This document shows positions 1-7,837 of a stretch of DNA of 30,990 nt, one piece after another. This stretch comes from an uncultured Lachnospiraceae bacterium. GTDB taxonomy: Bacteria > Bacillota > Clostridia > Lachnospirales > Lachnospiraceae. How positions within the stretch are numbered: the first letter of the stretch is position 1; every line of letters begins with the position of its first letter. The stretch lies in assembly GCA_902767235.1 (NCBI GenBank), contig CACXGR010000258.1:1-30990 (forward strand), given 5' to 3'. Below the pieces are notes generated by a model that was not told the origin of the DNA, made no database searches, and saw only the letters and a program-made list of their open reading frames with translations. Both the position numbers and the translations under genes were made by a program.

Positions 1-372
1 ACCGGGGTCCTCAAGTTCTCTCCTGCAGTCGTCGCAGATCGCAATGTCCGGGGAGATAAAGATCTCCCCCTTTGTCTTCTCGCTCTCTATGATCTCGAAG
101 GAGGAAAAAGACAGTCCGCAGTCATCCGCGCTTTTGATGTCCATCTTGAGCACGACCGCCCGTCTCGGCGGCTTTTTCTCCAGGAGCTCTGCAAAATATC
201 GCACCGCCCTGTCTTCTCCCTGCGCAAAGATCTCGACATAGGGGCCTTTGTTGCACACGGATCCGGTGATCCCGGCCTTTGCCGCGTGCCTTGCCACGGT
301 AGGTCTGAAACCGACGCCCTGAACGATCCCGTATACCTTTATTCTGATTGTCACATTTTTCTCTTCACTCAT
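1..372 (-). CDS. hypF: HypF carbamoyltransferase, N-terminal part (cut by window edge)
   Basis: The frame is open from an ATG at 372 to the window edge, giving the first 124 residues. They show an acylphosphatase domain with the signature GIVQGVGFRP (about residues 15-24), then the start of the HypF zinc-finger region with a CDDC pair near residue 117. In known HypF, the acylphosphatase, zinc-finger, YrdC-like and Kae1-like domains together transfer the carbamoyl group of carbamoyl phosphate to HypE, the first step in making the cyanide ligands of [NiFe] hydrogenase. Only the first two domains can be seen here, so the full architecture is an inference. The gene starts 19 bp after the stop of the nitrogenase-like gene on the same strand, so the two are probably cotranscribed. 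A shorter acylphosphatase is possible but less likely, because the sequence continues past 90 residues into the CxxC region. Confidence 0.85.
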   Translation of the reverse strand, partial: MSEEKNVTIRIKVYGIVQGVGFRPTVARHAAKAGITGSVCNKGPYVEIFAQGEDRAVRYFAELLEKKPPRRAVVLKMDIKSADDCGLSFSSFEIIESEKTKGEIFISPDIAICDDCRRELEDPG

Positions 373-391
373 AACTTGGTCTCACTGCGCC

Positions 392-2944
392 TTACGTCCG
401 GCTGCCGGAAACCGCAAAATGCGGGAGCGGGATCAGCGCGCCGTCAAAGCGGTCCGCAAGCAGCGGGAACATGGCGGGATCCGCGATGATCAGGTCGTAT
501 CCGCCCGATGCCGCCAGTCTTCCCGGATCTGTCTCTTCCCTGAGCCGGATGTCGCCGTCCTTCGTCAGTTCCTTCTTCATCATGAACCAGGAAGCTGTAT
601 CCACCTTCGATGCCCCCATCTCCATGAGCGCTCTTCGGCAGGCGCCGGCCGTGATCTGTTCGTGGATCACCAGGATCCGCCTGCCCATTGCGGCTTTTTC
701 GGGGCAGATCTCCCGCAGTCTGCGCTCCGCCAGAGGATTGCCGCATCGAAACGGGATGCCGTATTTCTTCTCAAGACGGCGTGCCGCCTCGTAACCCGAT
801 ACCGTGACGACGAGGTTTTCGCGGATCCGCCGGGGATCTGCGAATGCCCGGGTCCCGTCCCGGCGGCTGCCGAAGACCACTGCCTTTAAGCCGCTGCTCT
901 CCTCTGCCGCTTTTCTGATCTGTTCCGGTTCCGCAATGCCGCACAGGTCCATGTACTGGGCGCCAAGGATCCCGATATATCCCCGGTCTCCCTCTTTTGC
1001 CGGTCCGTTATCCGCAGCGTACTTGTCAAACAGTGCCAGATATGCCTCCTGTGCGCCCTTGTCGTAGTATTCCATTCCGTTGCAGGCGATCCCCAGGCAG
1101 GGGAGTCCGGTGCGCTTTTTCACCATTCTCTCCAGTGCCTTGAGATCCGTTCCGATCACAGCCGGGACCGGCGTGCCGATGATCGCCGCAAATCCCGGCG
1201 CATCCGCCTGATCGCACGCTCTCATAAAGGACGCCGTGTCCGCCAGCTTTTGCACCAGCTTTTCGTCGCGTCCCAGGATCGCGTCCATATCCCGCAGTCC
1301 CGCGCTGAACACGGCGCTGCGCTCCTCAAACCACCTGGGTTCATCGAAACCGCAAATGTTCCCCGTGCAGCCGCCCGCGTCGCAGATCACCGTGATCCCG
1401 CCCAGCTCATAGAAGACCGATACTGCTCCGGACTGGTCCGGCGCAAAAGGCGTCAGCACCCTCCGGTAGCCTTTTGGCAGCGCGCCGCCCGCATCCTCCG
1501 CTCTGCCGCGCCTGCAGGCGCACAGGAAATGACTCTGTATTGCGCTGTCACGCCCGGCGGGGCTTTCGGTATTTTCTCCCAGCCTGACTTCGGGGCGGAA
1601 GAGATCCTGGCGTCCCTCTTTGGCCGTCTCATATAATGCGTCAAAAAAGCGTCTCACCCCGTCAAATCCGAAGGGCTGGATATCCTGTACCCACTGCAGG
1701 CAGGGCGCCTTGGGATGATACCACCCGGCGTCCCTTCCCACCGCAATGAACAGTCTGCCCGCCTGCTCTCCTTCTTCCGGTTCGGGCTCCCTGTCATCCT
1801 CATAGGCCAGCATGGAAGGCGAGAGATTGGAATAGACAAGGGTATCGGGACTGAGCTCCGCCAGGTGACGCAGATAGCGGTAGGAATCCGGCGTCAGCGT
1901 TCCGAAGATCTCCCTGACCCTGAAGCCATAGCGCACAAGCGCCAGCGAGAGCTCGAACGCATCCGCATTCAGCGCTTCTCCCACGCTGAACTCGGCGCAG
2001 GGGAAAGCGTCCCGGAATCGCTCCATGCTCGTCTTGGCCTGCCCCCTGTAAGTGTCATAGGAAAAGCGCACGCCCAGCGCGGCGCCGAGCGCATCATACT
2101 GGGCAGCGATCCTGTCGATCTGGTAAAGCCGGGTCAGCTCTATGGACGGGATGCCCAGTCTCTCTTGAAGATCCTGCGCGGCCAGTCTCGCCTCCTGGTT
2201 CAGCACCAGGTTGAAATTTGCCTCCGCCATCGAGAGAAACTCGCCGTAGTCTCCGCAGGAGGATACCTCCCGGATCTTCTTTACCCCGATCTGCCTGAGC
2301 AGATACCGCAGCTCGCTCTCCGCTTCCAGCGGTGCAAAATAGCCCATCAGGTTCACACTGCCGGCTTTTTTCTCCACCGGCGCGAGCAGGGAATAGATAG
2401 ACTGCCGCACATGGACCATGGGCGGCTTTCTGCCCTCTCTTGTCAGTGCATACATATAACAGGGACGCACACGTATGTCCATTCCCCGATCTTCAAGGAG
2501 GCGCTCCGCCTTTCTGCAGACACGCTCCATGTCCGTTCCGAGCAGCGCATCCACACAGGTGATACAGATCATGATCACGGACGGCTTTCTTTCCAGATGA
2601 CCGGCCAGGTCCAGCACCGCCCCGGGGATCCTCTTCAGATGTCTTCCGGTCACCAGATCCGTCTCGTCCATTGTCAGATAGAAAAAGCGGTTCTCATAGC
2701 CCTCCATCGCGCTGATGGAAGATGTGTTCCTGCCGCAGCAACCCGGCGATACAATGAGCATGACCGATCCCGGGACCGAGAGCCCTGCGCGCTTGACGCC
2801 GAACCCCTCCGCGCCCGGAGAGTTAAATGCGAGCGTGGCGGGAGAGCTGTAGATCAGATGCGACCCGGACTGCATTTCCGCCGGTATATCGCCGCGTCCC
2901 CGCTCCCATAGTTCTTTTACCGTAAAGCCGACTGCTCTGTTCAT
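392..2944 (-). CDS. Single-chain nitrogenase component 1-like protein (two NifD/NifK-like halves)
   Basis: 850 residues, about twice the length of a NifD or NifK chain, with two halves that each resemble the nitrogenase component 1 family. The first half (about 1-440) has SPGCCG at 66-71, placed like the NifD Cys88/NifK Cys95 P-cluster ligand, and CITCVDALLGTD at 127-138, placed like NifD Cys154. The position of the first P-cluster cysteine has no cysteine. The second half (about 465-850) has PFAPDQSGA at 499-507, then Cys521, Cys526 and Cys531, and IGTPVPAVIGTD at 589-600, where the third ligand is absent. The protein follows a NifH-like gene after 11 bp and precedes hypF by 19 bp. Known relatives of this fold reduce N2, protochlorophyllide, Ni-sirohydrochlorin derivatives or methylthio-alkanes. 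The substrate here is unknown, and the absence of nifB, nifE and nifN nearby argues against N2 fixation. Confidence 0.82.
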   Translation of the reverse strand: MNRAVGFTVKELWERGRGDIPAEMQSGSHLIYSSPATLAFNSPGAEGFGVKRAGLSVPGSVMLIVSPGCCGRNTSSISAMEGYENRFFYLTMDETDLVTGRHLKRIPGAVLDLAGHLERKPSVIMICITCVDALLGTDMERVCRKAERLLEDRGMDIRVRPCYMYALTREGRKPPMVHVRQSIYSLLAPVEKKAGSVNLMGYFAPLEAESELRYLLRQIGVKKIREVSSCGDYGEFLSMAEANFNLVLNQEARLAAQDLQERLGIPSIELTRLYQIDRIAAQYDALGAALGVRFSYDTYRGQAKTSMERFRDAFPCAEFSVGEALNADAFELSLALVRYGFRVREIFGTLTPDSYRYLRHLAELSPDTLVYSNLSPSMLAYEDDREPEPEEGEQAGRLFIAVGRDAGWYHPKAPCLQWVQDIQPFGFDGVRRFFDALYETAKEGRQDLFRPEVRLGENTESPAGRDSAIQSHFLCACRRGRAEDAGGALPKGYRRVLTPFAPDQSGAVSVFYELGGITVICDAGGCTGNICGFDEPRWFEERSAVFSAGLRDMDAILGRDEKLVQKLADTASFMRACDQADAPGFAAIIGTPVPAVIGTDLKALERMVKKRTGLPCLGIACNGMEYYDKGAQEAYLALFDKYAADNGPAKEGDRGYIGILGAQYMDLCGIAEPEQIRKAAEESSGLKAVVFGSRRDGTRAFADPRRIRENLVVTVSGYEAARRLEKKYGIPFRCGNPLAERRLREICPEKAAMGRRILVIHEQITAGACRRALMEMGASKVDTASWFMMKKELTKDGDIRLREETDPGRLAASGGYDLIIADPAMFPLLADRFDGALIPLPHFAVSGSRT

Positions 2945-2955
2945 CTCTTAGCCCT

Positions 2956-3726
2956 TTACTCCTCTGCTTCTGTTTCTTCCTGCGCAAGCAGTCTCGCCGC
3001 AAGATCGAGAAAGCATTTGCTCACGTCAAGCTCCGGATCTCCTTCGATCACCGTCATCCCCCGGTCCTCAAAGCGGATGATATCGCCGCTCCTGGGGATC
3101 CTTGCGACGATCGGCAGTCCCTTTTCTTGAGCAAACTTCTCCACCTTGGCAGCCTCTCCTTCGACGTCTCTGCTGTTGAGAATGATCCCGGCCACTTTGG
3201 CGTAGCTTCTGTCCTCGAAGTTTTTCACTGCAGAGCAGATATTACCTGCCGCGTACAAGGCCATCTTTTCGCCGGATGTGACGATGAGTACTTTTTTGGC
3301 ATATCCTTCCCGGATCGGCGCGGCAAAGCCTCCGCACACAACATCCCCGAGGACATCGTAAAGCACCACGTCGGGTTTGTATGTCTCAAACAGACGCAGG
3401 TCTTCCAGCAGGCTGAAGGTCGCGATGATCCCTCTGCCCGCGCAGCCGAGACCCGGTGTAGGGCCGCCCGTCTCAATGCAGAGAACGCCTCCGTACCCCT
3501 CTTTGGCGATCGCCTCAATGGAGTCCGGCTCCTCGTCGTTCTCCCGCAGATAGTCCATGACCGGCAGGAGCGGCTTGCCGCCCAGCAGGTTGATCGTCGA
3601 GTCCGCCTTGGGATCGCAGCCGATCTGGATGACTTTCTTTCCCATATAGGCAAAAGCCGCTGACAGATTCGAGGTCATCGTTGATTTTCCTATCCCGCCT
3701 TTGCCGTAAATCGCAATTCTGATCAT
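2956..3726 (-). CDS. NifH-like ATP-dependent iron-sulfur reductase
   Basis: 256 residues of the NifH/BchL/CfbC family, homodimeric ATPases that pass electrons from a bridging 4Fe-4S cluster to a component 1 partner. The P-loop GKGGIGKS is at residues 8-15, CDPKAD at 37-42 and DVLGDVVCGGF near 124-134. Both cluster ligands are present: Cys95 in GLGCAGRG and Cys131 in VVCGGF, matching NifH Cys97 and Cys132. The chain is shorter than the roughly 290 residues of true NifH and ends in a Glu-rich tail. The ATG at 3726 has an AGAGGA ribosome binding site just upstream. The only plausible partner is the next gene, the fused component 1-like protein 11 bp away. A terminator-like hairpin lies 43 bp upstream of the start, so expression may be attenuated. 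Confidence 0.9.
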   Translation of the reverse strand: MIRIAIYGKGGIGKSTMTSNLSAAFAYMGKKVIQIGCDPKADSTINLLGGKPLLPVMDYLRENDEEPDSIEAIAKEGYGGVLCIETGGPTPGLGCAGRGIIATFSLLEDLRLFETYKPDVVLYDVLGDVVCGGFAAPIREGYAKKVLIVTSGEKMALYAAGNICSAVKNFEDRSYAKVAGIILNSRDVEGEAAKVEKFAQEKGLPIVARIPRSGDIIRFEDRGMTVIEGDPELDVSKCFLDLAARLLAQEETEAEE

Positions 3727-3768
3727 CTCGTCCTCTCATATCCGGAGCGCGCGCTTTTCGCGCCAATG

Positions 3769-3799
3769 AAAAAGCTCCTTCACCTGACGGTGAAAGAGC
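3769..3799 (-). terminator. Terminator-like hairpin just before the NifH-like gene
   Basis: On the minus strand GCTC-TTTCACC-GTCA-GGTGAAGGAGC forms a stem of ten pairs (six inner, four outer) with a TGAC-type loop, followed directly by TTTTT. It could end transcripts from the lipoprotein gene or act as the off-state of a regulated leader. Confidence 0.6.
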
Positions 3800-3949
3800 C
3801 TGATCTGCGCATATTACATTGATATCGCATAAGGGATCCGTTTAACGGCGCGGCAAAATATCCCCTCCGCCCGCATCGCACGATATCTTTAAACGCCGGT
3901 CAGCTCTTCCGGGTCGGATCTCCTCTCCGTCAGATGACACTGCATATAC

Positions 3950-3970
3950 GGATATCGGCCTGCGATATCC
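3950..3970 (-). repeat. Perfect inverted repeat after the lipoprotein gene
   Basis: GGATATCG (3950-3957) and CGATATCC (3963-3970) form perfect 8-bp arms around a 5-bp spacer, four bases after the stop codon of the lipoprotein gene. There is no T-run behind it, so an operator or RNA-stabilising hairpin is as likely as a terminator. Confidence 0.5.
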
Positions 3971-3974
3971 TGTT

Positions 3975-4922
3975 TCATTCACAACAGTATACTATATAAT
4001 CCAGTCCGCTGTCATTCATTCCGCCGAATTCGACCATATACTCGCCGTTTTCGTACATGAAATCAAAGTCCCTGTCGAAGAAGGTGCCGGACAGGCTTGC
4101 TTCGCCAAAGAGGTCGCGAACTTCCTGTTCAGAGCTTCCCCAGGTGAGCCCGCCTGGCATCTCCACCTTGGGCAGATTGGGGTCGTTCCCATCCTTTCCT
4201 TTTCCTCTTTCAATGTAGATCCCGGTCATCGGAATGTCTGAGAGCGCTGCTTCCGAATCTGAGTAATTGCCGAATTCGGCTGTGACCTTCACGTCGTCGG
4301 ACGAAAAGGCGCTGCTGGTCATGACCGCCGTTACCACCTCCTGGGGTGCCAGCGTCCTGGCGCCGGGATCATCCACGTTCACATACTCCAATTTCCAATC
4401 ACCAAGGGTCATGCCGCTCAATTCAACGGGAAACTGCAGCTCCATGCCGTCAAAAGTCATGTGCCCGTCGAGAAGTGCAAGGCCTTTTGCTCCGCTTTCT
4501 TCCTTCTCTTCTTCTTTTTCTTCTTTCTTCACCTCTTCCGCATCCTGCCCGGAAGCGGTGTTTTCATCCGAAGGACCGGGCTTTTCGATCACGGTGTTCT
4601 CCTTGTTGTTCTCCCCGTCGGTCTCTTCCTTCTTCTCTTCGGCAGGTTCTTCTTTTACTTCTTCCTTGACTTCTTCTCCGGAGACCTCCGCCTGCTGCTC
4701 ATTCGTCTCTTCCAGGATCTCCTCTTTGGCTTCTTCCCTGACTTCCTCGGGATTGATTGGCTCTTCCGCTTTCTGCTCTGCCTGAGCGCTCTCTCCGGCG
4801 GTATCTGCCTGCACGGCTGTCTCATCCTTACTGCCGCATGCGGCCGTACCTGTCACGAGCGCGATGGCAAGCGCGCCGATGGCAGCACCTCTGAGGATCC
4901 TACCAAACTCTTTTCTGATCAC
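3975..4922 (-). CDS. Glu/Lys-rich surface lipoprotein of unknown function
   Basis: I do not recognise the family. I place the start at GTG 4922 because a strong GGGAGGAG ribosome binding site (4930-4937) sits 7 bp before it; the ATG at 4940 lies upstream of that site. The resulting 315-residue protein begins with a basic n-region and a hydrophobic core (ILRGAAIGALAIALVTG), then TAACG, a lipobox-like site. About residues 35-145 are a low-complexity linker of Glu, Lys and Ala, likely extended and acidic. The C-terminal ~170 residues look folded, with a LTWGSSEQEVRDLFGE segment (about residues 260-275) of the kind seen in some clostridial lipoproteins. It is probably attached to the outer face of the membrane. 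A short GC-rich hairpin (about 4948-4966) lies just upstream of the ribosome binding site. Confidence 0.75.
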   Translation of the reverse strand: MIRKEFGRILRGAAIGALAIALVTGTAACGSKDETAVQADTAGESAQAEQKAEEPINPEEVREEAKEEILEETNEQQAEVSGEEVKEEVKEEPAEEKKEETDGENNKENTVIEKPGPSDENTASGQDAEEVKKEEKEEEKEESGAKGLALLDGHMTFDGMELQFPVELSGMTLGDWKLEYVNVDDPGARTLAPQEVVTAVMTSSAFSSDDVKVTAEFGNYSDSEAALSDIPMTGIYIERGKGKDGNDPNLPKVEMPGGLTWGSSEQEVRDLFGEASLSGTFFDRDFDFMYENGEYMVEFGGMNDSGLDYIVYCCE

Positions 4923-5035
4923 TATTTTCTCCTCCCGCATTCAACCGGCCCCGCATGTAGGGCCTGCATTGTCTTCGTCCCTGCAGCGTCTCCACCTCTT
5001 TTTATGCCGAAGCGGCGGAAAGGTCCCCTGCAAGG

Positions 5036-5731
5036 TCATATAGGATTATACTCGAACTTTTTATATTTTGCACCAATTCTGCACCACCGATCATAGAAAA
5101 AACTTCCGGTGTTCCCGAATGCGGGATATGCCGTGTCCGGGATCTCCAGCAGATAGGATTCATAGGCATTGAGGATGCGGGTGCCCGAAGGGTGCACGCG
5201 TACCCGCTCAAACCCGCGTCCGTAGTTCCTGTGCACGTGGCCGTGCAGCATATAGAGCGGCTTGTACTTGTCGAGAAGCCGGTTGAAACAGCTAAATCCC
5301 CGGTGAGGAAGGTCCGGCAGGTCGCCGTATCCCGCTGCCGGCGCATGGGTGACCAGCAGATCGACGCCGCCCGTAAAGCGGATCTTCTTCTCAAGGCGCC
5401 TGGTACGTGCCTTCATCTGCGGCTCTGTGTACATATCCACACTCTCTTTGTACTTCATGGAGCCGCCCAGTCCCGCGATCCGAAGGCCGTTGTGATTGTA
5501 GACCTGCTCCTCAATGCAGATACACCCTTCCGGCGGCCTTCTGTCATAACCGGAATCATGATTGCCCCTGACAAACAGGAGCGGACAGTGTCCGAATGTC
5601 ACAAGAAACTGCAGATAATTGGAATTCAGGTCGCCGCAGGAGATGATCAAATCTATATCTTCCAGCTTTTCAGGGGAAAAATAGTCCCAAAGTGATTTGG
5701 ACTCCACATCTGCCACTATCAGGATCTTCAC
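5036..5731 (-). CDS. Calcineurin-like metallophosphoesterase
   Basis: 231 residues with the metallophosphoesterase motif series: D8-V-E10, GD at 33-34, GNHD at 56-59, TH at 128-129 and GHVH at 164-167. The first motif has Glu10 where DxH is usual; the other metal ligands are intact, so it is probably active. There is no signal peptide, so it is probably cytoplasmic. Its substrate cannot be read from the sequence. The start is GTG, which overlaps the TGA of the upstream BMP-domain gene as GTGA, a sign of translational coupling. This suggests that the two proteins work together or need matched amounts. Confidence 0.88.
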   Translation of the reverse strand: MKILIVADVESKSLWDYFSPEKLEDIDLIISCGDLNSNYLQFLVTFGHCPLLFVRGNHDSGYDRRPPEGCICIEEQVYNHNGLRIAGLGGSMKYKESVDMYTEPQMKARTRRLEKKIRFTGGVDLLVTHAPAAGYGDLPDLPHRGFSCFNRLLDKYKPLYMLHGHVHRNYGRGFERVRVHPSGTRILNAYESYLLEIPDTAYPAFGNTGSFFYDRWCRIGAKYKKFEYNPI

Positions 5732-7692
5732 ATCTTTTTCTCCTTTACCCCCGAGACCTTGACGGTCTTTTTGACGGAATCCTCCAGATCCCGCAGCTGC
5801 GGGATCTCGCCGATGATATTATCACAGAGCCAGTCCATCGTGATGATCTCTTTGTCGCTCAGAGGCGGCGTGTCAGGGCCTTTCAGAACGCCTTCCTGCG
5901 TGTGGATCTCTCCCTCGAAGGGATTGGCCGCATGATTGATGATCAGGCGTCTGAGCGCCGACACAGCTTTTTTGGAAGCGTAGGGGAGATCATCCGACAA
6001 AATGACGTCCACTACGCCGGACGACATTCCCCACCAGTAGTTGACCGCTTTGCCCTTCGCGCCTGATTTTCTCGTATCCAGAGAGCCGTCGATCAGCTTC
6101 GCCATGATCTGCTCATAATAGACGCCCCACTGGTAGACCGGCGCCGCCAGGTTGATGATCTCCTCTTCCTTTCGGATGCTCCCGTCCTCACGCGCAGACC
6201 CTGCTTCCATGACCCTGTAGAGCCCGTATTTCCTGGTGGGATCTTTGGGCTTGATCATGTCGATGCCGGAGATGATGCTGCAGCCGCTGTCACGCAGTTC
6301 CTTCTCCCAGTCGCTCCCCTTTTTGGTGGCCCATACGAGCCTGACCCTTGCGTATGGATCAAACCAGGCGGCGCCCAGAGCGAACGCATTGATATTGGCG
6401 ATGCCTCCGTAGATCGGGTAGTCCGCTCTATATCCGATCATATGGTTTTCCGACAGGGAAGCCGCAAGACAGCCCATCAGAAACTTGGCCTCGTACATCC
6501 TGGCGTAATAGGTGGGCACCGCATTCAGGGAAAGATTGACGGAGCAGTTCATAATGCGCAGTTTGGGATGGCGGATCGCAGCCTTCAGACACTGCTCCAT
6601 CATGGCGGGGGAAGTGGCGAATACGATATCCTCTTCGTCTGCGTCGCATGCCTCAAATGCCTGCTCCAATTCAAGGGGCGTATCACATTTTTCAAACTTG
6701 ATCGCCTCCACGGCGCCTTCATATTTTTCGATCATCTGGTTGGCGCCCAGCTCATGTCCGTAAACCCAGCTCGAATCGCTTTCGCTTCGGTCAAAGAGGA
6801 AAGCCGCGCGGATCGGTTTGCCGGTGAAGGCCGAATTGAGATTGAACAGCGTCTTTACGCTGCTTCCCTTCCCGACTTCTTCCGGCGTCGTGATCAGCTC
6901 GATACTGTCTCTGTTGGTCTTCGTGATGAACTCATTCCACAGCTTCTGTATCTTTTTATCCACTGCACTCTCGGGATCGTGCAGAAGGCTCTCCAGCCCG
7001 AATACCTGCACATAGAGCAAGAAAGCATCGCCGGCCGTGATCTGCAGCTTCGATCCGCTCCTGGCTTCATACCGCTTGGAAAATACAGTAAAGGCCGCCC
7101 GCAGCGTCTCGATCACTTCATCCGGCCAGGGCTTTTCCAGGTCCAGTCCCATAAGATCCGCCAGCTGCGCATAGCTGCCTTCAGAGGAAAAAGTGATCTG
7201 AAACATACCCGTGACATTGTAGAAGTCTATGTATTCGTAATAGATCTTGCTGATCGGATCATTCGTCCTTGGCGGCAGAAGCCGGATCACATTGCCGGGG
7301 ATCGACGCGTATCCGATGTATTTGGAAACAGAAACTCTCTTATTGCCCTCCAGGACATAGAATTTATTCATGAATTCATAGGCCTTGATGGGCTCGCGGA
7401 TCCCTTCCTCACAGGCGGAATCGTAGAGAGAAGCCCACTTCGACGCAAATTCGCTGTCTTCATCCACTAAAGGCATGAAATTGAGCGCAAATGCGTTCTG
7501 TCTGCCCACCGTTCTGGTTCCGGCGATCATTTCGATCGGGATCTCTTTGACGCCGAGCGGTCTCTCCGGAAATCTGTCTACTTCTTGTACCATGGCGTTG
7601 AGTGCGGGCAGGTAGGGATACTCTCCGCGCATCACCGCCTTTCTGCAGGCCCATTCCGCCGATTTCTTTGCTTTTTCATAATCTACCAGCAT
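5728..7692 (-). CDS. Cytoplasmic ParB-like/BMP (PnrA-like) substrate-binding domain protein
   Basis: The start is ATG 7692, after GGAGAAGAG, giving 654 residues. The frame extends to 7740, but that would place the start inside the likely -10 box at 7732-7737. The N-terminal part (about residues 30-140) resembles a ParB/sulfiredoxin-like fold, with YVLEGNKRVSVSKYIG near 111-126. The middle and C-terminal part (about 290-590) resembles the BMP/PnrA periplasmic-binding family, with FLFDRSESDSSW and an IGYRADYPIYGGIANINAFALG-type stretch. BMP proteins normally bind nucleosides outside the cell as lipoproteins, but this one has neither signal peptide nor lipobox. A cytoplasmic sensor or regulatory role is therefore inferred. 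It is coupled to the metallophosphoesterase downstream. Confidence 0.75.
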   Translation of the reverse strand: MLVDYEKAKKSAEWACRKAVMRGEYPYLPALNAMVQEVDRFPERPLGVKEIPIEMIAGTRTVGRQNAFALNFMPLVDEDSEFASKWASLYDSACEEGIREPIKAYEFMNKFYVLEGNKRVSVSKYIGYASIPGNVIRLLPPRTNDPISKIYYEYIDFYNVTGMFQITFSSEGSYAQLADLMGLDLEKPWPDEVIETLRAAFTVFSKRYEARSGSKLQITAGDAFLLYVQVFGLESLLHDPESAVDKKIQKLWNEFITKTNRDSIELITTPEEVGKGSSVKTLFNLNSAFTGKPIRAAFLFDRSESDSSWVYGHELGANQMIEKYEGAVEAIKFEKCDTPLELEQAFEACDADEEDIVFATSPAMMEQCLKAAIRHPKLRIMNCSVNLSLNAVPTYYARMYEAKFLMGCLAASLSENHMIGYRADYPIYGGIANINAFALGAAWFDPYARVRLVWATKKGSDWEKELRDSGCSIISGIDMIKPKDPTRKYGLYRVMEAGSAREDGSIRKEEEIINLAAPVYQWGVYYEQIMAKLIDGSLDTRKSGAKGKAVNYWWGMSSGVVDVILSDDLPYASKKAVSALRRLIINHAANPFEGEIHTQEGVLKGPDTPPLSDKEIITMDWLCDNIIGEIPQLRDLEDSVKKTVKVSGVKEKKM

Positions 7693-7731
7693 ACTCTCTT
7701 CTCCATTCCGAAATATTTTGATACTCCAACT

Positions 7732-7737
7732 ATTATA
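7732..7737 (-). promoter_or_regulatory. -10 box of the BMP-domain gene
   Basis: TATAAT on the minus strand, about 40 bp before the ATG at 7692. No good -35 box is visible at 16-18 bp. It argues against a start at 7740. Confidence 0.5.
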
Positions 7738-7822
7738 CACGAACGCCTCATCACCGAAAATATAATAATGCGTACGAAAAATTCATCTTTTTTTAATGTT
7801 TAAAGTTTAGTTAAGAATACCG

Positions 7823-7831
7823 TGCTATAAT
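7823..7831 (+). promoter_or_regulatory. Extended -10 promoter on the plus strand
   Basis: TGCTATAAT is a perfect extended -10 element (TGnTATAAT). The -35 region is weak. No plus-strand protein gene follows; the next element is a series of hairpins ending in a terminator, which suggests a small RNA. Confidence 0.5.
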
Positions 7832-7837
7832 CATAAT

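Larger units (their letters stand above)
3727..3974 (-). promoter_or_regulatory. Structured leader of the nitrogenase-like operon, candidate attenuator or riboswitch
   Basis: This 248-bp stretch has no gene. Read on the minus strand, AGGAGATCCG (near 3923-3914) can pair with CGGATCCCT (near 3841-3833), with one bulged base, to enclose about 70 nt. Within that, CGTTTAA and TTAAACG are also complementary. A terminator-like hairpin (3799-3774) follows. CTGACGG (3933-3927) is complementary to CCGTCAG inside that hairpin (3790-3784), so an alternative fold that breaks the terminator is possible. I do not recognise a known riboswitch class, and I see no clear sigma-A promoter. The regulatory role is inference. 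Confidence 0.35.

Noticed and set aside
1..372. Truncated hypF pseudogene
   Set aside because: The frame is open to the very edge of the window; the cut is from the window, not from a mutation.
1715..2911. Long plus-strand open frame opposite the fused nitrogenase-like gene
   Set aside because: Explained as antisense shadow of a clearly recognised protein; no family match.
392..3726. True nitrogen fixation (nifHDK)
   Set aside because: One fused chain instead of separate NifD and NifK, incomplete P-cluster ligands, a short NifH-like protein, and no nifB, nifE, nifN or glnB-type genes nearby.
7693..7740. Longer N-terminus for the BMP-domain protein
   Set aside because: The start at 7740 would place translation upstream of or inside the TATAAT at 7732-7737, and a ribosome binding site stands before 7692.
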